A DNA stretch of 64,000 bases, from NCBI GenBank assembly GCA_943914355.1, contig CALUBS010000001.1, positions 62,001 to 126,000 on the forward strand, in the 5' to 3' direction. The notes beneath the pieces are model-generated. The model had not been told where the DNA came from and did not search any database. It saw nothing but the letters and a program-made list of their open reading frames with translations. This DNA is from an uncultured Corynebacterium sp. (GTDB lineage Bacteria > Actinomycetota > Actinomycetes > Mycobacteriales > Mycobacteriaceae). The first letter of the stretch is position 1, and every line of letters starts with the position of its first letter. Below, piece by piece: positions 45,444-54,766 of this stretch. A program made the position numbers and the translations under genes.

Positions 45444-45468
45444 GGTCACATTAAATGACCGAATGTGA
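45444..45468. promoter_or_regulatory. Candidate operator upstream of ptsS
   Basis: Two interlocking inverted repeats: GGTCA (45444-45448) with TGACC (45456-45460), and TCACATT (45446-45452) with AATGTGA (45462-45468). They lie 20-45 bp before the ptsS ATG and inside the only gap between ptsS and scrB. A carbon-source regulator (GlxR- or SugR-like) is conceivable but not shown. Confidence 0.45.
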
Positions 45469-45546
45469 TTGACTACTTCCTATTTAAGTCTGTTTGTACC
45501 TAAATGTCCACAAAGCAAAAGCTGTCGGCCCTAGTTCCGCAGGGTC

Positions 45547-46755
45547 TTAGTCCAGCGGCTCCCATGCCTGCCAGGGAGCATCGCCAAAGACCGCGAAAGC
45601 CGCGGCGATGCGCCCGCCACCGGCAAAGACTTCTACGGCGCAGCCATCAGCAATCAACCGCATTTCTCCATCGGGGCACGCGATCGGCTCGCCACCATTG
45701 AAAGAGATGGTGCCACCGCCTTGCACCACGCGGAACGCTTCGTTGCCAGTGGCATCGACAAGCGCATATGCCCCCTCCCCCGTGACATCAATGGTCGAGC
45801 CAAAGCCCTCCCTGCCGCGGGTTTCCGGCAGTGCAGACCACAGCGGTTCTTGGCACAGGTAGTTATCCTCCAGCCACAGCCGCCGCGGAATAGTCAAGGT
45901 ATGCACCCACCCCTGCGTTGGAGTCTCATCATGAGCGGGCATGCCTATCCAGCCCAGCAGGATGTTTTCCTCGGTTGCCTGCGGCGCATAGAACTGCGTG
46001 CCGTGATCCAGCAGGGTAAAGCCGCGCTCAACGTGGAAATTAAGCCCATCCAAGGTCCCGACGACGTAGCCGCAACGGTCCGTCTCATCCTGTGGACAGA
46101 AAATGAGCACGTGCTTATCCCCAAAGGTCAGCAGGTTGGGGCACTCCCACATATAGCCACCGGGAAGCTGCGCGGGATCATCAAAAACAAGCTCTCCCTG
46201 GAAATCCCACTGCTTTAAATCCCGCGAGTAATACAGCACGATGGTTCCGCGTTCATCTTCCGTTTGCGCACCAATGACCATGCGCCATCCCTCCCCAGCG
46301 CGAGAAATATGGGGATCGCGGAAGTGGCCGGTATATCCCTCCGGGGAATCAGCAATAAGCGGGTTAGCGGCATCGCGGACATAAATCCCGCCTTCCGGCC
46401 CGGAGGGGTCCATGACCCGCACGCGATTCTGTGAGGGGATGCGGCGCCCGGCTTCTTTCAGGTTTCCGGTATAAAAAAGCCACACGTCAGTGCCGTCAAC
46501 CACGGCCCCGCCGGAGTAGCACCCATCCTTGTCATAGGGCAGGTCAGGATAGAGCGCATCGGGGTAATGTCGCCACGGAGCGGGCGCGGACACCGTCGTG
46601 GTGGCGTGACCCCAGCCAGTCCGCTTGGGCTCGTGCGGAAAGACAGGGTCATGCTGGTAATACGCGTGCAGAATATCGCCATCCACAAAAAGGCCATTGG
46701 GGTCATTGAGGCGGCCCAGTGGCGGGGCGAGGTGAAAGTTCGGTCGGTGGTTCAT
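45547..46755 (-). CDS. scrB: Sucrose-6-phosphate hydrolase (GH32)
   Basis: 402 aa; splits sucrose-6-phosphate to glucose-6-phosphate and fructose. GH32 landmarks: nucleophile Asp18 in RLNDPNG, the transition-state Asp in HFRDPHIS and acid/base Glu in YMWECPNL. It lies 123 bp upstream of ptsS on the same strand and 20 bp from the divergent fructokinase gene. Confidence 0.92.
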   Translation of the reverse strand: MNHRPNFHLAPPLGRLNDPNGLFVDGDILHAYYQHDPVFPHEPKRTGWGHATTTVSAPAPWRHYPDALYPDLPYDKDGCYSGGAVVDGTDVWLFYTGNLKEAGRRIPSQNRVRVMDPSGPEGGIYVRDAANPLIADSPEGYTGHFRDPHISRAGEGWRMVIGAQTEDERGTIVLYYSRDLKQWDFQGELVFDDPAQLPGGYMWECPNLLTFGDKHVLIFCPQDETDRCGYVVGTLDGLNFHVERGFTLLDHGTQFYAPQATEENILLGWIGMPAHDETPTQGWVHTLTIPRRLWLEDNYLCQEPLWSALPETRGREGFGSTIDVTGEGAYALVDATGNEAFRVVQGGGTISFNGGEPIACPDGEMRLIADGCAVEVFAGGGRIAAAFAVFGDAPWQAWEPLD

Positions 46756-46775
46756 GTCCCCGATACTATGGAACT

Positions 46776-47660
46776 ATGACTATTCATGTGTGCGGCGAAG
46801 GCCTCGTGGACCTAGTTCCGGTATCCCCTGGCCGCTTGAATGACCTCACCCCGGCGCTGGGCGGCGGGCCCTTCAATGTGGCTATCGCCGCGGCACGCTT
46901 GGGCGCGGACGTGGAGTTCCAATCGCGGATTTCTACCGATGGCTTTGGCCAGGAATTATTCCGGCGCCTTGAGGAAGAAGGCGTCGTAACCGCCCACGTG
47001 CAACGCGGCGAGGAACCGACCACCCTGGCGGTGACCACCATCGCGGATAACGGCACGGCCTCCTATAACTTTTATGTGGAAGGCACTGCGGATCGCTTCG
47101 TTGAACCCAAACTAGTTCCGGCAGATATTGCCTGCTTCGGCACCGTTTCCCTGGCCTTGGAGCCGGGTGCTTCCCGCTACGCGCAGCTGCTCAGGGACTT
47201 CGCCGCACAGGGAACGCTCGTCGCCCTTGATCCCAATATCCGACCCTTTTATGCCACCGACGCGCATAAGAAATTCTTGGCGGATTTGCTGCCACACGTC
47301 TCTGTGCTGAAGCTATCGGATGAAGAGGTGGACTTTTTAGGCGAGGACTTCACCTCCCAGGTCCCCATCGTGGTCACCACCCGCGGCGGCGATGGAATTA
47401 GCGTCAGGGCTGGGGATATTTCCCTCGACGTTCCCGCAGCCGCGGTAGAGGTCACCGATACCATCGGCGCCGGCGACACCATCATGGCCGCCCTGTTGGC
47501 GCAACTGGATGAACGCGACCTCGATGCGGACAAGGCCGCAGCACTAAGCGCCGAACAGTGGCGCGATATCCTCCACTTCGCCGCCACCGCGGCCGGCATC
47601 ACCGTCTCCCGCACCGGCGCCAATCCCCCACTGCGCAAGGAAGTAGAGTCTGCCCTATGA
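46776..47660 (+). CDS. scrK: Fructokinase (PfkB family)
   Basis: 294 aa; phosphorylates the fructose released by ScrB. Starts MTIHVCGEGLVDLVP and has the PfkB signatures GGGPFNVAIAAARLGADVEF and DTIGAGDTIMAALLAQL with the catalytic Asp. The frame opens at 46719 within scrB; the ATG at 46776 gives the family start. Only 20 bp separate it from the scrB ATG, so its promoter must lie within scrB or the mRNA is leaderless. Its TGA overlaps the next gene (ATGA). Confidence 0.9.
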   Translation: MTIHVCGEGLVDLVPVSPGRLNDLTPALGGGPFNVAIAAARLGADVEFQSRISTDGFGQELFRRLEEEGVVTAHVQRGEEPTTLAVTTIADNGTASYNFYVEGTADRFVEPKLVPADIACFGTVSLALEPGASRYAQLLRDFAAQGTLVALDPNIRPFYATDAHKKFLADLLPHVSVLKLSDEEVDFLGEDFTSQVPIVVTTRGGDGISVRAGDISLDVPAAAVEVTDTIGAGDTIMAALLAQLDERDLDADKAAALSAEQWRDILHFAATAAGITVSRTGANPPLRKEVESAL

Positions 47661-48052
47661 GCTACACCAAGCGCACGATGTGGATACACCTGGGGTTATT
47701 CCTCTTAGCGTTCCTCGCCTTCATCCTCCCCGTTGTCGTCGGCACCGCAGCCCTGCTCCCGCTGTGGCTCTCGGGTGGATTAAGCATCGCCCTGGCAGCG
47801 GCCGCGCTTATCGATGCCGCCTTTAAGTTCTTCGCTCCCGCTTCCCCACGCAGTCTCAAGCTGCTCTCCGGAATCGCCGGCATCGTGCTGCTGGTGGGCT
47901 GGGGAATCTGGATCTACATCTACGGCAATATGGCGGAGGTAGGCACGGGAACCTACCGCATTGGCAATTTCCTCCTCAGCGTCGGCTGCGTGCTCAGCCT
48001 CTTCATCATCGCGATTTCGGTTTTGGATATCCGCCGGTTGGCGCGGCAGTAG
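47657..48052 (+). CDS. Small membrane protein coupled to scrK
   Basis: 131 aa with four hydrophobic segments (LGLFLLAFLAFILPVVVGTA, LPLWLSGGLSIALAAAALID, LLSGIAGIVLLVGWGIWIYI, IGNFLLSVGCVLSLFIIAIS) and a basic C-terminus. It starts at the ATG overlapping the scrK stop. No family recognised; the coupling suggests co-expression with fructokinase but not a shared function. Confidence 0.7.
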   Translation: MSYTKRTMWIHLGLFLLAFLAFILPVVVGTAALLPLWLSGGLSIALAAAALIDAAFKFFAPASPRSLKLLSGIAGIVLLVGWGIWIYIYGNMAEVGTGTYRIGNFLLSVGCVLSLFIIAISVLDIRRLARQ

Positions 48053-48067
48053 CCGATCTGAGCAACA

Positions 48068-48093
48068 CGCTCCCCGCGCTTAGCGGGGGAGCG
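48068..48093. terminator. Hairpin between converging genes
   Basis: CGCTCCCCGC pairs with GCGGGGGAGCG; a CTTAC follows on the plus strand. It lies between the membrane-protein gene and the converging fecE. Confidence 0.7.
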
Positions 48094-48094
48094 C

Positions 48095-48922
48095 TTACTT
48101 GTCGCTGGGGAGGACGCGGCGAGGGACGATAATGGGGGCATCACCAAGCGGATCGTCCCAGGCCTCCACCTCGATGCCATAGGCCTGCGCCAAGACCTTG
48201 GGGGCCAGCGCTTGCTTAGGTGCGCCGCGCGCGATGATATCGCCAGCTTTCATTACCACCATGGAATCGGAGTAGTGGCCCGCCAGCATGAGATCGTGCA
48301 GGACCACAACCACCGTTTTGCCGGCGCGCGCCTGTGTTCGAGCCAGCTCCAGCATGCTCATGGCGTGGGCGGGGTCGAGGAAGGTCGTGGGTTCATCGAG
48401 AAGCAGCACCGGCGTATCTTGCGCCAACGCTAGCGCTAGCCAGACGCGTTGGCGCTGCCCACCCGATAGGGAGGCGATATCGCGATCGAGGAAGTCCACA
48501 ATGTCCGTGGCTTCGCAGGCGTGGGCGATGATCTCTCGGTCCGTAGGAGAAAGGCCGCGCATCCTGCCCTGATAGGGGTGGCGCCCGCGCGCGACCAACT
48601 CGCCCACCCGCAATCCATCGGGGGCCACGGGGTGCTGTGGCAGCAGCGCCACCTGCTGCGCGGCTTCCTTCGCGTTCATCGCATGCAGGTCGACGTCCCC
48701 GACCATAACGCTGCCCTGCCGCGGGGCCAGGATTTTAGACAGCGCCTTGAGCAGCGTGGACTTGCCGCAGCCATTGGGCCCGATGAGCGTGGTGACCTCA
48801 CCGGCGCGTGCATACAGATCGACGCCGGCGAGAATATCCTCGCCGTCCTTATATCCCGCATGGATGCCGGTGGCCTGGAGGCTGCACCGGCGCTTCGAGC
48901 GCGTGGGCTGATTATCCGTCAT
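48095..48922 (-). CDS. fecE: Iron-siderophore ABC transporter ATP-binding protein
   Basis: 275 aa from the ATG at 48922, preceded by GAAGGA (the frame opens six codons earlier). Walker A GPNGCGKSTLL, signature LSGGQRQRVWLALALAQ, Walker B VLLLDEPTTFLDP and the H-loop HDLMLAG are all intact. It powers import through FecC/FecD. It lies 84 bp after fecD and is the last gene of the operon. Confidence 0.95.
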   Translation of the reverse strand: MTDNQPTRSKRRCSLQATGIHAGYKDGEDILAGVDLYARAGEVTTLIGPNGCGKSTLLKALSKILAPRQGSVMVGDVDLHAMNAKEAAQQVALLPQHPVAPDGLRVGELVARGRHPYQGRMRGLSPTDREIIAHACEATDIVDFLDRDIASLSGGQRQRVWLALALAQDTPVLLLDEPTTFLDPAHAMSMLELARTQARAGKTVVVVLHDLMLAGHYSDSMVVMKAGDIIARGAPKQALAPKVLAQAYGIEVEAWDDPLGDAPIIVPRRVLPSDK

Positions 48923-48985
48923 ATCTTTTCCTTCATCCACGTACGAGTGTGTAGGACTTTGTGGTTGCTTCGCTCGCCCAATCCT

Positions 48986-49005
48986 CGCTGTGGCGCGCCA
49001 CAGCG
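48986..49005. repeat. Perfect 20-bp palindrome between fecD and fecE
   Basis: CGCTGTGGCG followed by its exact inverse CGCCACAGCG, one base from the fecD stop. No U-tract follows. As RNA it could form a small hairpin that tunes fecE expression. Confidence 0.7.
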
Positions 49006-49006
49006 A

Positions 49007-50041
49007 TTACGTGCGCCGGGCCGCATTCCACACCAATCCCACCAGGGCGCAGCCGCCGATGACCGAGGAGACCGCACCCACCGGGGCGTTGACCGGAATC
49101 GCGCCGGCGATAACGGCGCACACGGTGAGCAGCGCCGCGCCCGCGGCTGCCGATGCCACCGGCGATGGCGTGGGTGTGCGCGCCACCATCCGCGCCAGGT
49201 GCGGCGCCAGCAGGGCGATAAATCCAATGGGACCAACCACCGAGACCACCACCGCGCAGATCCCGGTAGCAGCAATGAGCAGCAGGGCGCGCTGGCGGGA
49301 GATATTCACGCCCAGGGTGGTGGCAGAAGAATCATCGTGGGCGAGCAGCGGCAGCTCCCGTGCACACCAGATGCCTATGGCGAGAAACGGCGCTAATGCC
49401 ACGAGTAAGGGCACGATGACCTCCATGCGCACGAACCCGGTCGAGCCCGCCAGCCACGTTTGCGCCTCGGCCGCGCGCTGGATCTGCGCGCTGCGCATCA
49501 AATACGCCACGACGGCTTGAAACATCAGCGATAAGGCAATGCCGACGATGACGATGCGGTTGCTCGTGCCGATGCCACCCAGGACGGCGAGGAGGATGAC
49601 GACGAGGAGGGCTCCGATCATCGCCAAGCATGCCCGCCACCAGAAGTCCGGGATGCCGTCTGCGAAACCGGGGCGCGAATGCACGGTGCCCAGCACTACC
49701 AGGACCGATGCGCCGCCGGTCACGCCCAGGATATCTGGCGATGCCAGCGGGTTGCGGGCCATGGTCTGCGTCCATGAGCCAGCCACGCCGAGGGCGGCGC
49801 CGACGATGACGGTGGCGATGGCAACAGGCAGGCGTAAGTCCCAGACCACCCTGATGTGGCTCTCGCTGCCGCCGCCGGTGAGCACATCGAGGACCTGCCG
49901 CGGGCTCAACTCCAAAGGCCCTTGCCCCAGCAACACCAGGTAGGCGCCAAAGGCGATAAGGCCGAATACCAGCGTCGATGCGAGCACGCGGACGTGCCTG
50001 CGACGCTGCTGCGCTTGCAGGGTACTGCTTATTGTTGTCAT
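49007..50041 (-). CDS. fecD: Iron-siderophore ABC transporter permease (second subunit)
   Basis: 344 aa, FecCD family, about ten helices; landmarks RNPLASPDILGVTGGASVLV and GPIGFIALLAPHLARMVART. It forms the membrane channel with fecC. The ATG overlaps the fecC stop (ATGA), so the two permeases are translated together. Only one copy exists in the window. Confidence 0.94.
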   Translation of the reverse strand: MTTISSTLQAQQRRRHVRVLASTLVFGLIAFGAYLVLLGQGPLELSPRQVLDVLTGGGSESHIRVVWDLRLPVAIATVIVGAALGVAGSWTQTMARNPLASPDILGVTGGASVLVVLGTVHSRPGFADGIPDFWWRACLAMIGALLVVILLAVLGGIGTSNRIVIVGIALSLMFQAVVAYLMRSAQIQRAAEAQTWLAGSTGFVRMEVIVPLLVALAPFLAIGIWCARELPLLAHDDSSATTLGVNISRQRALLLIAATGICAVVVSVVGPIGFIALLAPHLARMVARTPTPSPVASAAAGAALLTVCAVIAGAIPVNAPVGAVSSVIGGCALVGLVWNAARRT

Positions 50042-51117
50042 GCGTTATCGCCCCACGCTCTGCCCACGCCGCGGTGAGCGCCCCAAATGAGGAAAGGCGC
50101 GCCCACGATGGCAAGAACGATGGACATCTCTAGCTCCGAGTTACCCACAATGAGGCGGCCGATGATGTCGGCGGCAAGCACGGCGCAACTGCCCAGGAGC
50201 GCGGAGGGCAGGATCATCGTGGCAACGCTGGGGCCGACCACCCGCCGCACGATGTGGGGAATGGCGAAGCCAACGAAGGCGATGGGACCCGTTGCCGCCG
50301 TTGCGCTGCCGGCTAGTACCACGACGCTCAGCGCCGCGCCCACCCGCGCGGTGGTGGGGGATCCGCCCAAGGCGAGCGAGGACTCCTCCCCCATGGCCAA
50401 AAGGTCAAGCGGCCTGGCCGCCATCGCCGCGCACGCTAGGCCAATGAGCAGGCCTATGCCCGCGATGGTGACGTCTTCTGGGCCGCGCCCGAAGGTTGAG
50501 CCGATGGTCCAGCGCCGCATGCTATCGAGGACGTCCGTGGAATACAGGCCGATGATCACCGCTCCCGATCCCAGAGCGGCGGAGACGCCAGCGCCGACCA
50601 GAATGAGCGTTAGCGGATCCTGAAACCGCCGGGAGACGGCCAGGACCAGCAGCGTGGTAATGCCCGCGCCGACAAGCGCGAGGGAGGTGCGCATGCCGGT
50701 GGTGGTAGCAATGCCAATGGCCGTGCCTAGGGCAACGAAGAACGACGCGCCTGCGGTAATGCCGATAAATCCGGGGTCCGCTAGCGGGTTCCTGGTCCAC
50801 GATTGCGCCAAGACACCGGCGACGGCAAGGGCCGCCCCGGCGAAATAGGCCAAGAAGGTGCGCGGCATGCGCAGGTTCCACACGATATCGCGAATATCCT
50901 GCTCCCCCGCTCCGCGCAGCGCGGCGATGACCTCATCGGGCGGAATCGAACGCGAACCTAGCGCCAAGGACGCCACCGCCAGCACGAGGCTGGCGAGGAT
51001 GAGGGCAACAAGAAACGGCGTGCCGCCCCTTCCCCGCGTCATTACTGGTGTGACTGCGGGGCCTTCCGTTGTGGAACCCGTCTGGATAATCGGTCCGCCC
51101 TTCGTGGTTGCTGACAA
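50038..51117 (-). CDS. fecC: Iron-siderophore ABC transporter permease (first subunit)
   Basis: 359 aa, FecCD family ([40 protein letters not shown]). The frame begins with a TTG immediately after the fecB stop; an ATG at 51042 is an alternative that would drop a 25-residue polar leader, but neither has a clear ribosome site. The 5' third is part of the 2,243-bp repeat, whose left edge falls inside this gene at 50742. Confidence 0.93.
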   Translation of the reverse strand: MSATTKGGPIIQTGSTTEGPAVTPVMTRGRGGTPFLVALILASLVLAVASLALGSRSIPPDEVIAALRGAGEQDIRDIVWNLRMPRTFLAYFAGAALAVAGVLAQSWTRNPLADPGFIGITAGASFFVALGTAIGIATTTGMRTSLALVGAGITTLLVLAVSRRFQDPLTLILVGAGVSAALGSGAVIIGLYSTDVLDSMRRWTIGSTFGRGPEDVTIAGIGLLIGLACAAMAARPLDLLAMGEESSLALGGSPTTARVGAALSVVVLAGSATAATGPIAFVGFAIPHIVRRVVGPSVATMILPSALLGSCAVLAADIIGRLIVGNSELEMSIVLAIVGAPFLIWGAHRGVGRAWGDNA

Positions 51118-52065
51118 TTACAGCTTCTCTTCAAACTTATCCATTGCCCACGGAATGGTCACTGGGTTCGGCATGCTCATGGCGTTGCCGGTATCCGTGT
51201 CCAGGTAGCGCACACGCCCATCCTTGACAATATCCAGGCCCTGGAAGGTCTTATCCTTCTTCAAGACATCCGCGGAGCCGTTGTAGTCCAAGACGAAGAG
51301 GTGATCAACCTGGTTGAGCTTCGCGTAGTTTTCCGGGGCAATGTCAACGAAGAAGCTGCTGCCATCGCCCTGCAGCTCATCCGGGATCTCCATGCCTAGA
51401 TCCTCGATGAACTGTCCGCGCCCGTCCTCATCGGTGTACAGGCCAATCTTGCCGTCATAAGGCATGACGATGGCCGCGGACTTGCCCTGCAATTCGGTGT
51501 GCTCGCGGCGGAATTCCTCGAAAGCCTTCTCGGTATCAGCGATAAGCTTATCGCCTTCGTCTTTCTTATCCACGGCATCCGCAATGGTCTCTACCTGCTT
51601 TTCCCAGGGAACCTGCCAGTCTTCATACCCATCCGGCTTGACGGTGGTCGGCGCGATCTCTTCCAAGGATTCCTTCGTGCGCGCATCCACTGCCTGGTTC
51701 ACCGCAATGATCTTGGTGGGGTCTGCAGCGGTGATCTGCTCAAAGGTCTCCGCGGTAAAGCCCGTTGCGGTGTTGTAGATGACCTCCGGCTTTGCATCGC
51801 CCAGAAGCTTCTTTGCCCACGGGCCAACGCCGGAAGGATCGCCATCGCCCTCAGCGCCCCACGGCGCCACCGTCACGGGAGTAATACCCAGGGCGAGCAG
51901 CGTATCGGCATCACCCAAGCCCAGGCTAGCCACCCGCTCCTCGCTGGCTGCATCGGTGGACTGCGTGCTCTCATCGCCCTCACCGCGCGAGCAACCGGCT
52001 AATGCGACGGCTCCGACGGACAGCAGTGCCACAACACCCATGGTACGGCGCCCAAAAATCTTCAT
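51118..52065 (-). CDS. fecB: Iron-siderophore ABC transporter substrate-binding lipoprotein (copy B)
   Basis: 315 aa, identical to copy A at 33367-34314. Lipobox VALAGC, class III binding-protein fold. Here it heads a complete fecB-fecC-fecD-fecE operon on the minus strand, so this is the copy expected to work with its own permeases and ATPase. The ATG at 52065 is preferred to the TTG at 52086. Confidence 0.95.
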   Translation of the reverse strand: MKIFGRRTMGVVALLSVGAVALAGCSRGEGDESTQSTDAASEERVASLGLGDADTLLALGITPVTVAPWGAEGDGDPSGVGPWAKKLLGDAKPEVIYNTATGFTAETFEQITAADPTKIIAVNQAVDARTKESLEEIAPTTVKPDGYEDWQVPWEKQVETIADAVDKKDEGDKLIADTEKAFEEFRREHTELQGKSAAIVMPYDGKIGLYTDEDGRGQFIEDLGMEIPDELQGDGSSFFVDIAPENYAKLNQVDHLFVLDYNGSADVLKKDKTFQGLDIVKDGRVRYLDTDTGNAMSMPNPVTIPWAMDKFEEKL

Positions 52066-52128
52066 GAGGCTAGCCCTTTCAATCAAGGAGGAAAATAACG
52101 TTGCTCATCTTAGACGCCGGCCCAGTGC

Positions 52129-52147
52129 ATAGGCAAGGCTTAGCTTT
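52129..52147. promoter_or_regulatory. Candidate DtxR box (copy B)
   Basis: Same 19-mer as 34378-34396, 15 of 19 consensus matches, centred between the divergent fecB and siderophore-interacting protein genes. Confidence 0.55.
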
Positions 52148-52166
52148 GCAGGAGTATGTTGGGTGC

Positions 52167-52988
52167 ATGAACTCCTCCCTACAATCGTCGCCGATGCCTG
52201 AACACCAACTGATTCCCGTAACCCTGACTGCCAATAAACAGATCCGCCCGCGCCTGCACCGTTTGACGTTTCACGCCGAGGCCTTCCGGACGTATCAGCT
52301 CGCCGGCCCTGATGAATTCTTTGGCCTCGTCATGCCGCAAGCCGGGCAAGAATTCTCACCCTTCCCCGTCGACGGGGTCAATATCCGGGCAGCCGTTGCC
52401 GCTATAGGCGAAGAAACTAGGCCCGATCTGCGCTGGTACACCATTCGCGCGCTCCACCCTGAGGACGCCACAGTCGATGTCGACGTGGTGACCCACGGCG
52501 ATTCCGGGCCCGGCTCGCGATGGATTCGGAGCGCGCAGCCCGGCGATACAGCGGGGTTCTTTACCTGCAACGAGCTGTGGCAGCCAACCGAAGCACCACA
52601 ACTATTGGTCGCCGATGCCTCCGCACTGCCGGCCCTGCGACATATCCTTGCCTACCAAGAAGGCCGTGACCCGGCGATGCTCGCCCGTACCGACGTTATG
52701 GCCGTGGTAACTAGCGATGACGAGATAGAACCTGGGCTCGCGGCCAGGTGGAAAACGAGCGTGCGCAGTCTGAGCGTCCTTCGCACCGAGCCGCACCAGG
52801 AAGCGGAATCTGTTGTTGCCGCGCTGAAAGCAGATTATGCCGGTGCGCCGGCACCAGGCTACGTGTGGGTTTCCGGCGAAGGGGACTTGGCGAAGAAGGT
52901 TCGGGGCCTCGCGGTGAAAGACTGGGGCCTTTCTTCAGACGACGTCACCTGGGTGCCCTACTGGTTCTATGGAAGAGCCCGGCCTTAA
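52167..52988 (+). CDS. Siderophore-interacting protein / ferric-siderophore reductase (copy B)
   Basis: 273 aa, same sequence as copy A at 34416-35237, SIP family with FAD domain and NAD(P)H-binding domain. Divergent from the transporter operon with a shared regulatory region. It converges on the rpsQ end of the S10 operon, separated by a terminator. Confidence 0.92.
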   Translation: MNSSLQSSPMPEHQLIPVTLTANKQIRPRLHRLTFHAEAFRTYQLAGPDEFFGLVMPQAGQEFSPFPVDGVNIRAAVAAIGEETRPDLRWYTIRALHPEDATVDVDVVTHGDSGPGSRWIRSAQPGDTAGFFTCNELWQPTEAPQLLVADASALPALRHILAYQEGRDPAMLARTDVMAVVTSDDEIEPGLAARWKTSVRSLSVLRTEPHQEAESVVAALKADYAGAPAPGYVWVSGEGDLAKKVRGLAVKDWGLSSDDVTWVPYWFYGRARP

Positions 52989-53002
52989 AACTCTGAAACA
53001 GC

Positions 53003-53044
53003 GAAAAGCCCCTGTATCGAACCAAATGGTCCGGTACAGGGGCT
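53003..53044. terminator. Terminator of the S10 operon (after rpsQ)
   Basis: AGCCCCTGTA pairs with TACAGGGGCT, with an inner GAACC/GGTCC-type stem; the minus strand continues TTTTCGC. It separates rpsQ from the convergent iron gene. Confidence 0.88.
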
Positions 53045-53058
53045 GCGCTGGCTAGGGT

Positions 53059-53367
53059 TTACTTAGCCTTCTCGATGATCTTTACGAGACGGAAGTGCTT
53101 GTCCTTGGACAGCGGACGGGTCTCAGCGATACGTACGAGATCGCCTACGCCTGCGGTTTCTTCCTCATCGTGCGCCTTAACCTTCTTGTTAGAGCGCATG
53201 ATCTTGCCGTACAGAGCGTGCTGCTTGCGGTCTTCCAACTCGACGACGATGGTCTTGGACATCTTGTCCGAGACGACGTAGCCGGTGCGGACCTTAGGAG
53301 CACCCTTGACCTTCTCCTTCTTCGGAGTTGGTCCCTTCTTGGATTCAGTCACGTTAGCCTCACTCAT
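53059..53367 (-). CDS. rpsQ: 30S ribosomal protein S17
   Basis: 102 aa with a Lys/Pro-rich N-terminal extension of ~25 residues before the OB-fold core ([39 protein letters not shown]). Last gene of this S10 block. Confidence 0.97.
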   Translation of the reverse strand: MSEANVTESKKGPTPKKEKVKGAPKVRTGYVVSDKMSKTIVVELEDRKQHALYGKIMRSNKKVKAHDEEETAGVGDLVRIAETRPLSKDKHFRLVKIIEKAK

Positions 53368-53369
53368 GA

Positions 53370-53600
53370 TTAAGCCTCAGCTCCCGGAGCGACAGACAGG
53401 CCCAGCTCGCGCTCGCGCAGAACGGTGTAGATGCGGGCAATGTCGCGCTTAACCGTGCCGATGCGGCGGTTGTTGGTCAGCTGGCCGGTGGCCTTCTGGA
53501 AACGAAGGTTGAACAGTTCTTCCTTCGCATCCTTCAGACGGGTTTCCAGCTCTGCGTTGTCGAGCTCACGGAACTCGTGGGCGGGGGTACCGGTTGCCAT
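53370..53600 (-). CDS. rpmC: 50S ribosomal protein L29
   Basis: 76 aa ([40 protein letters not shown]). ATG at 53600 overlaps the rplP stop; an upstream extension of the frame is not needed. Confidence 0.97.
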   Translation of the reverse strand: MATGTPAHEFRELDNAELETRLKDAKEELFNLRFQKATGQLTNNRRIGTVKRDIARIYTVLRERELGLSVAPGAEA

Positions 53601-54016
53601 TAGAACTGGTCCTCCTTCTTGATGATGCGGACCTTGCAAGGAAGCTTCTGGCCAGCGCGGCGCAGAGCCTCAATTGCAACAGCCTCAGTTGGGTAGCTCA
53701 TCTCGAAAAGTACGCGGCCAGGCTTCACGTTAGCCACCCACTTCTCAACCGGGCCCTTACCGGAACCCATACGAACACCGAGCGGCTTTTGGGTCAACGG
53801 ACGGTCCGGGAAGATGTTGATCCACACCTTGCCACCACGCTTAACGTGGCGGTTGATGGCAATACGTGCGGCCTCAATCTGACGGTTGGTGATGTACGCA
53901 GGCTCCAGTGCCTGGATTGCGTAATCGCCGAAGTTAATGCGGTTTCCGCCCTTGGACACGCCACGACGGCTCGGGCGGTGCTGACGGCGGTACTTAACAC
54001 GCTTAGGAATCAGCAT
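53600..54016 (-). CDS. rplP: 50S ribosomal protein L16
   Basis: 138 aa ([40 protein letters not shown]). Central protuberance region of the large subunit near the A site. 3 bp after rpsC. Confidence 0.98.
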   Translation of the reverse strand: MLIPKRVKYRRQHRPSRRGVSKGGNRINFGDYAIQALEPAYITNRQIEAARIAINRHVKRGGKVWINIFPDRPLTQKPLGVRMGSGKGPVEKWVANVKPGRVLFEMSYPTEAVAIEALRRAGQKLPCKVRIIKKEDQF

Positions 54017-54019
54017 GGA

Positions 54020-54766
54020 TTAGCCCTCCTGCTTCTGCTGTGCACGCTGGCGGCGCTGGCCACCGCGGCGGGAGCGACCATTGCGGTCACCACGGCCACG
54101 GCCCTGTGCCGGAGCGTTCAGTTCGGACTCGCGTACGCCACCGACGACGTCACCCTTGTAGATCCACACCTTGATGCCGATGCGGCCGAAGGTGGTGTGG
54201 GCCTCTGCGGTGCCGTAGTCGATCTCGGCGCGAAGAGTGTGCAGCGGAACGCGGCCCTCGTGGTAGCGCTCGACGCGGGACATTTCTGCACCGCCCAGGC
54301 GGCCGGACAGCAGAATCTTGATGCCCTTAACCTGTGGCTGGCGCATAGCGGACTGGATAGCCTTGCGCATTGCACGACGGAATGCGACGCGGTTAACCAG
54401 CTGCTCCGCGATGGAGTGAGCAACCAGGGTTGCGTTTGCGTCTACCTGCTTGACCTCGAGGATGTTGAGGGCAACCATCTTGCCGGTGAGCTTTTCCAGC
54501 TCGCGGCGGATGCGGTCAGCCTCAGCACCGCGGCGGCCAATCACGATGCCCGGACGGGCGGTGTGAATGTCCACGCGGACGCGGTCACGGGTGCGCTCGA
54601 TAACGATGTCGGCGCTGCCGGCGCGCTCGAGGCCCTTGTTGAGGTAGTTACGAATCTTGATGTCTTCGGCTACGTAGTTCGCGTAGTCCTTATCCGCGAA
54701 CCAGTGGGTCTTCCAGTCGGAAGTGATGCCCAAACGTAGGCCGTGAGGATGGATCTTCTGGCCCAT
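54020..54766 (-). CDS. rpsC: 30S ribosomal protein S3
   Basis: 248 aa with the KH domain ([20 protein letters not shown]) and the S3 C-terminal domain, then a basic Gly/Arg/Gln tail ([20 protein letters not shown]). Overlaps rplV by one base. Confidence 0.98.
   Translation of the reverse strand: MGQKIHPHGLRLGITSDWKTHWFADKDYANYVAEDIKIRNYLNKGLERAGSADIVIERTRDRVRVDIHTARPGIVIGRRGAEADRIRRELEKLTGKMVALNILEVKQVDANATLVAHSIAEQLVNRVAFRRAMRKAIQSAMRQPQVKGIKILLSGRLGGAEMSRVERYHEGRVPLHTLRAEIDYGTAEAHTTFGRIGIKVWIYKGDVVGGVRESELNAPAQGRGRGDRNGRSRRGGQRRQRAQQKQEG

Larger units (their letters stand above)
50742..52984. repeat. 2,243-bp direct repeat, copy B (partner 32991-35233)
   Basis: Covers the 5' third of fecC, all of fecB, the divergent regulatory region and nearly all of the siderophore-interacting protein gene. 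This copy is embedded in a complete transporter operon and is the likely parent of copy A. Confidence 0.95.

Noticed and set aside
47657..48052. Part of the iron transporter operon
   Set aside because: It is on the opposite strand, coupled to scrK, and separated from fecE by a hairpin.
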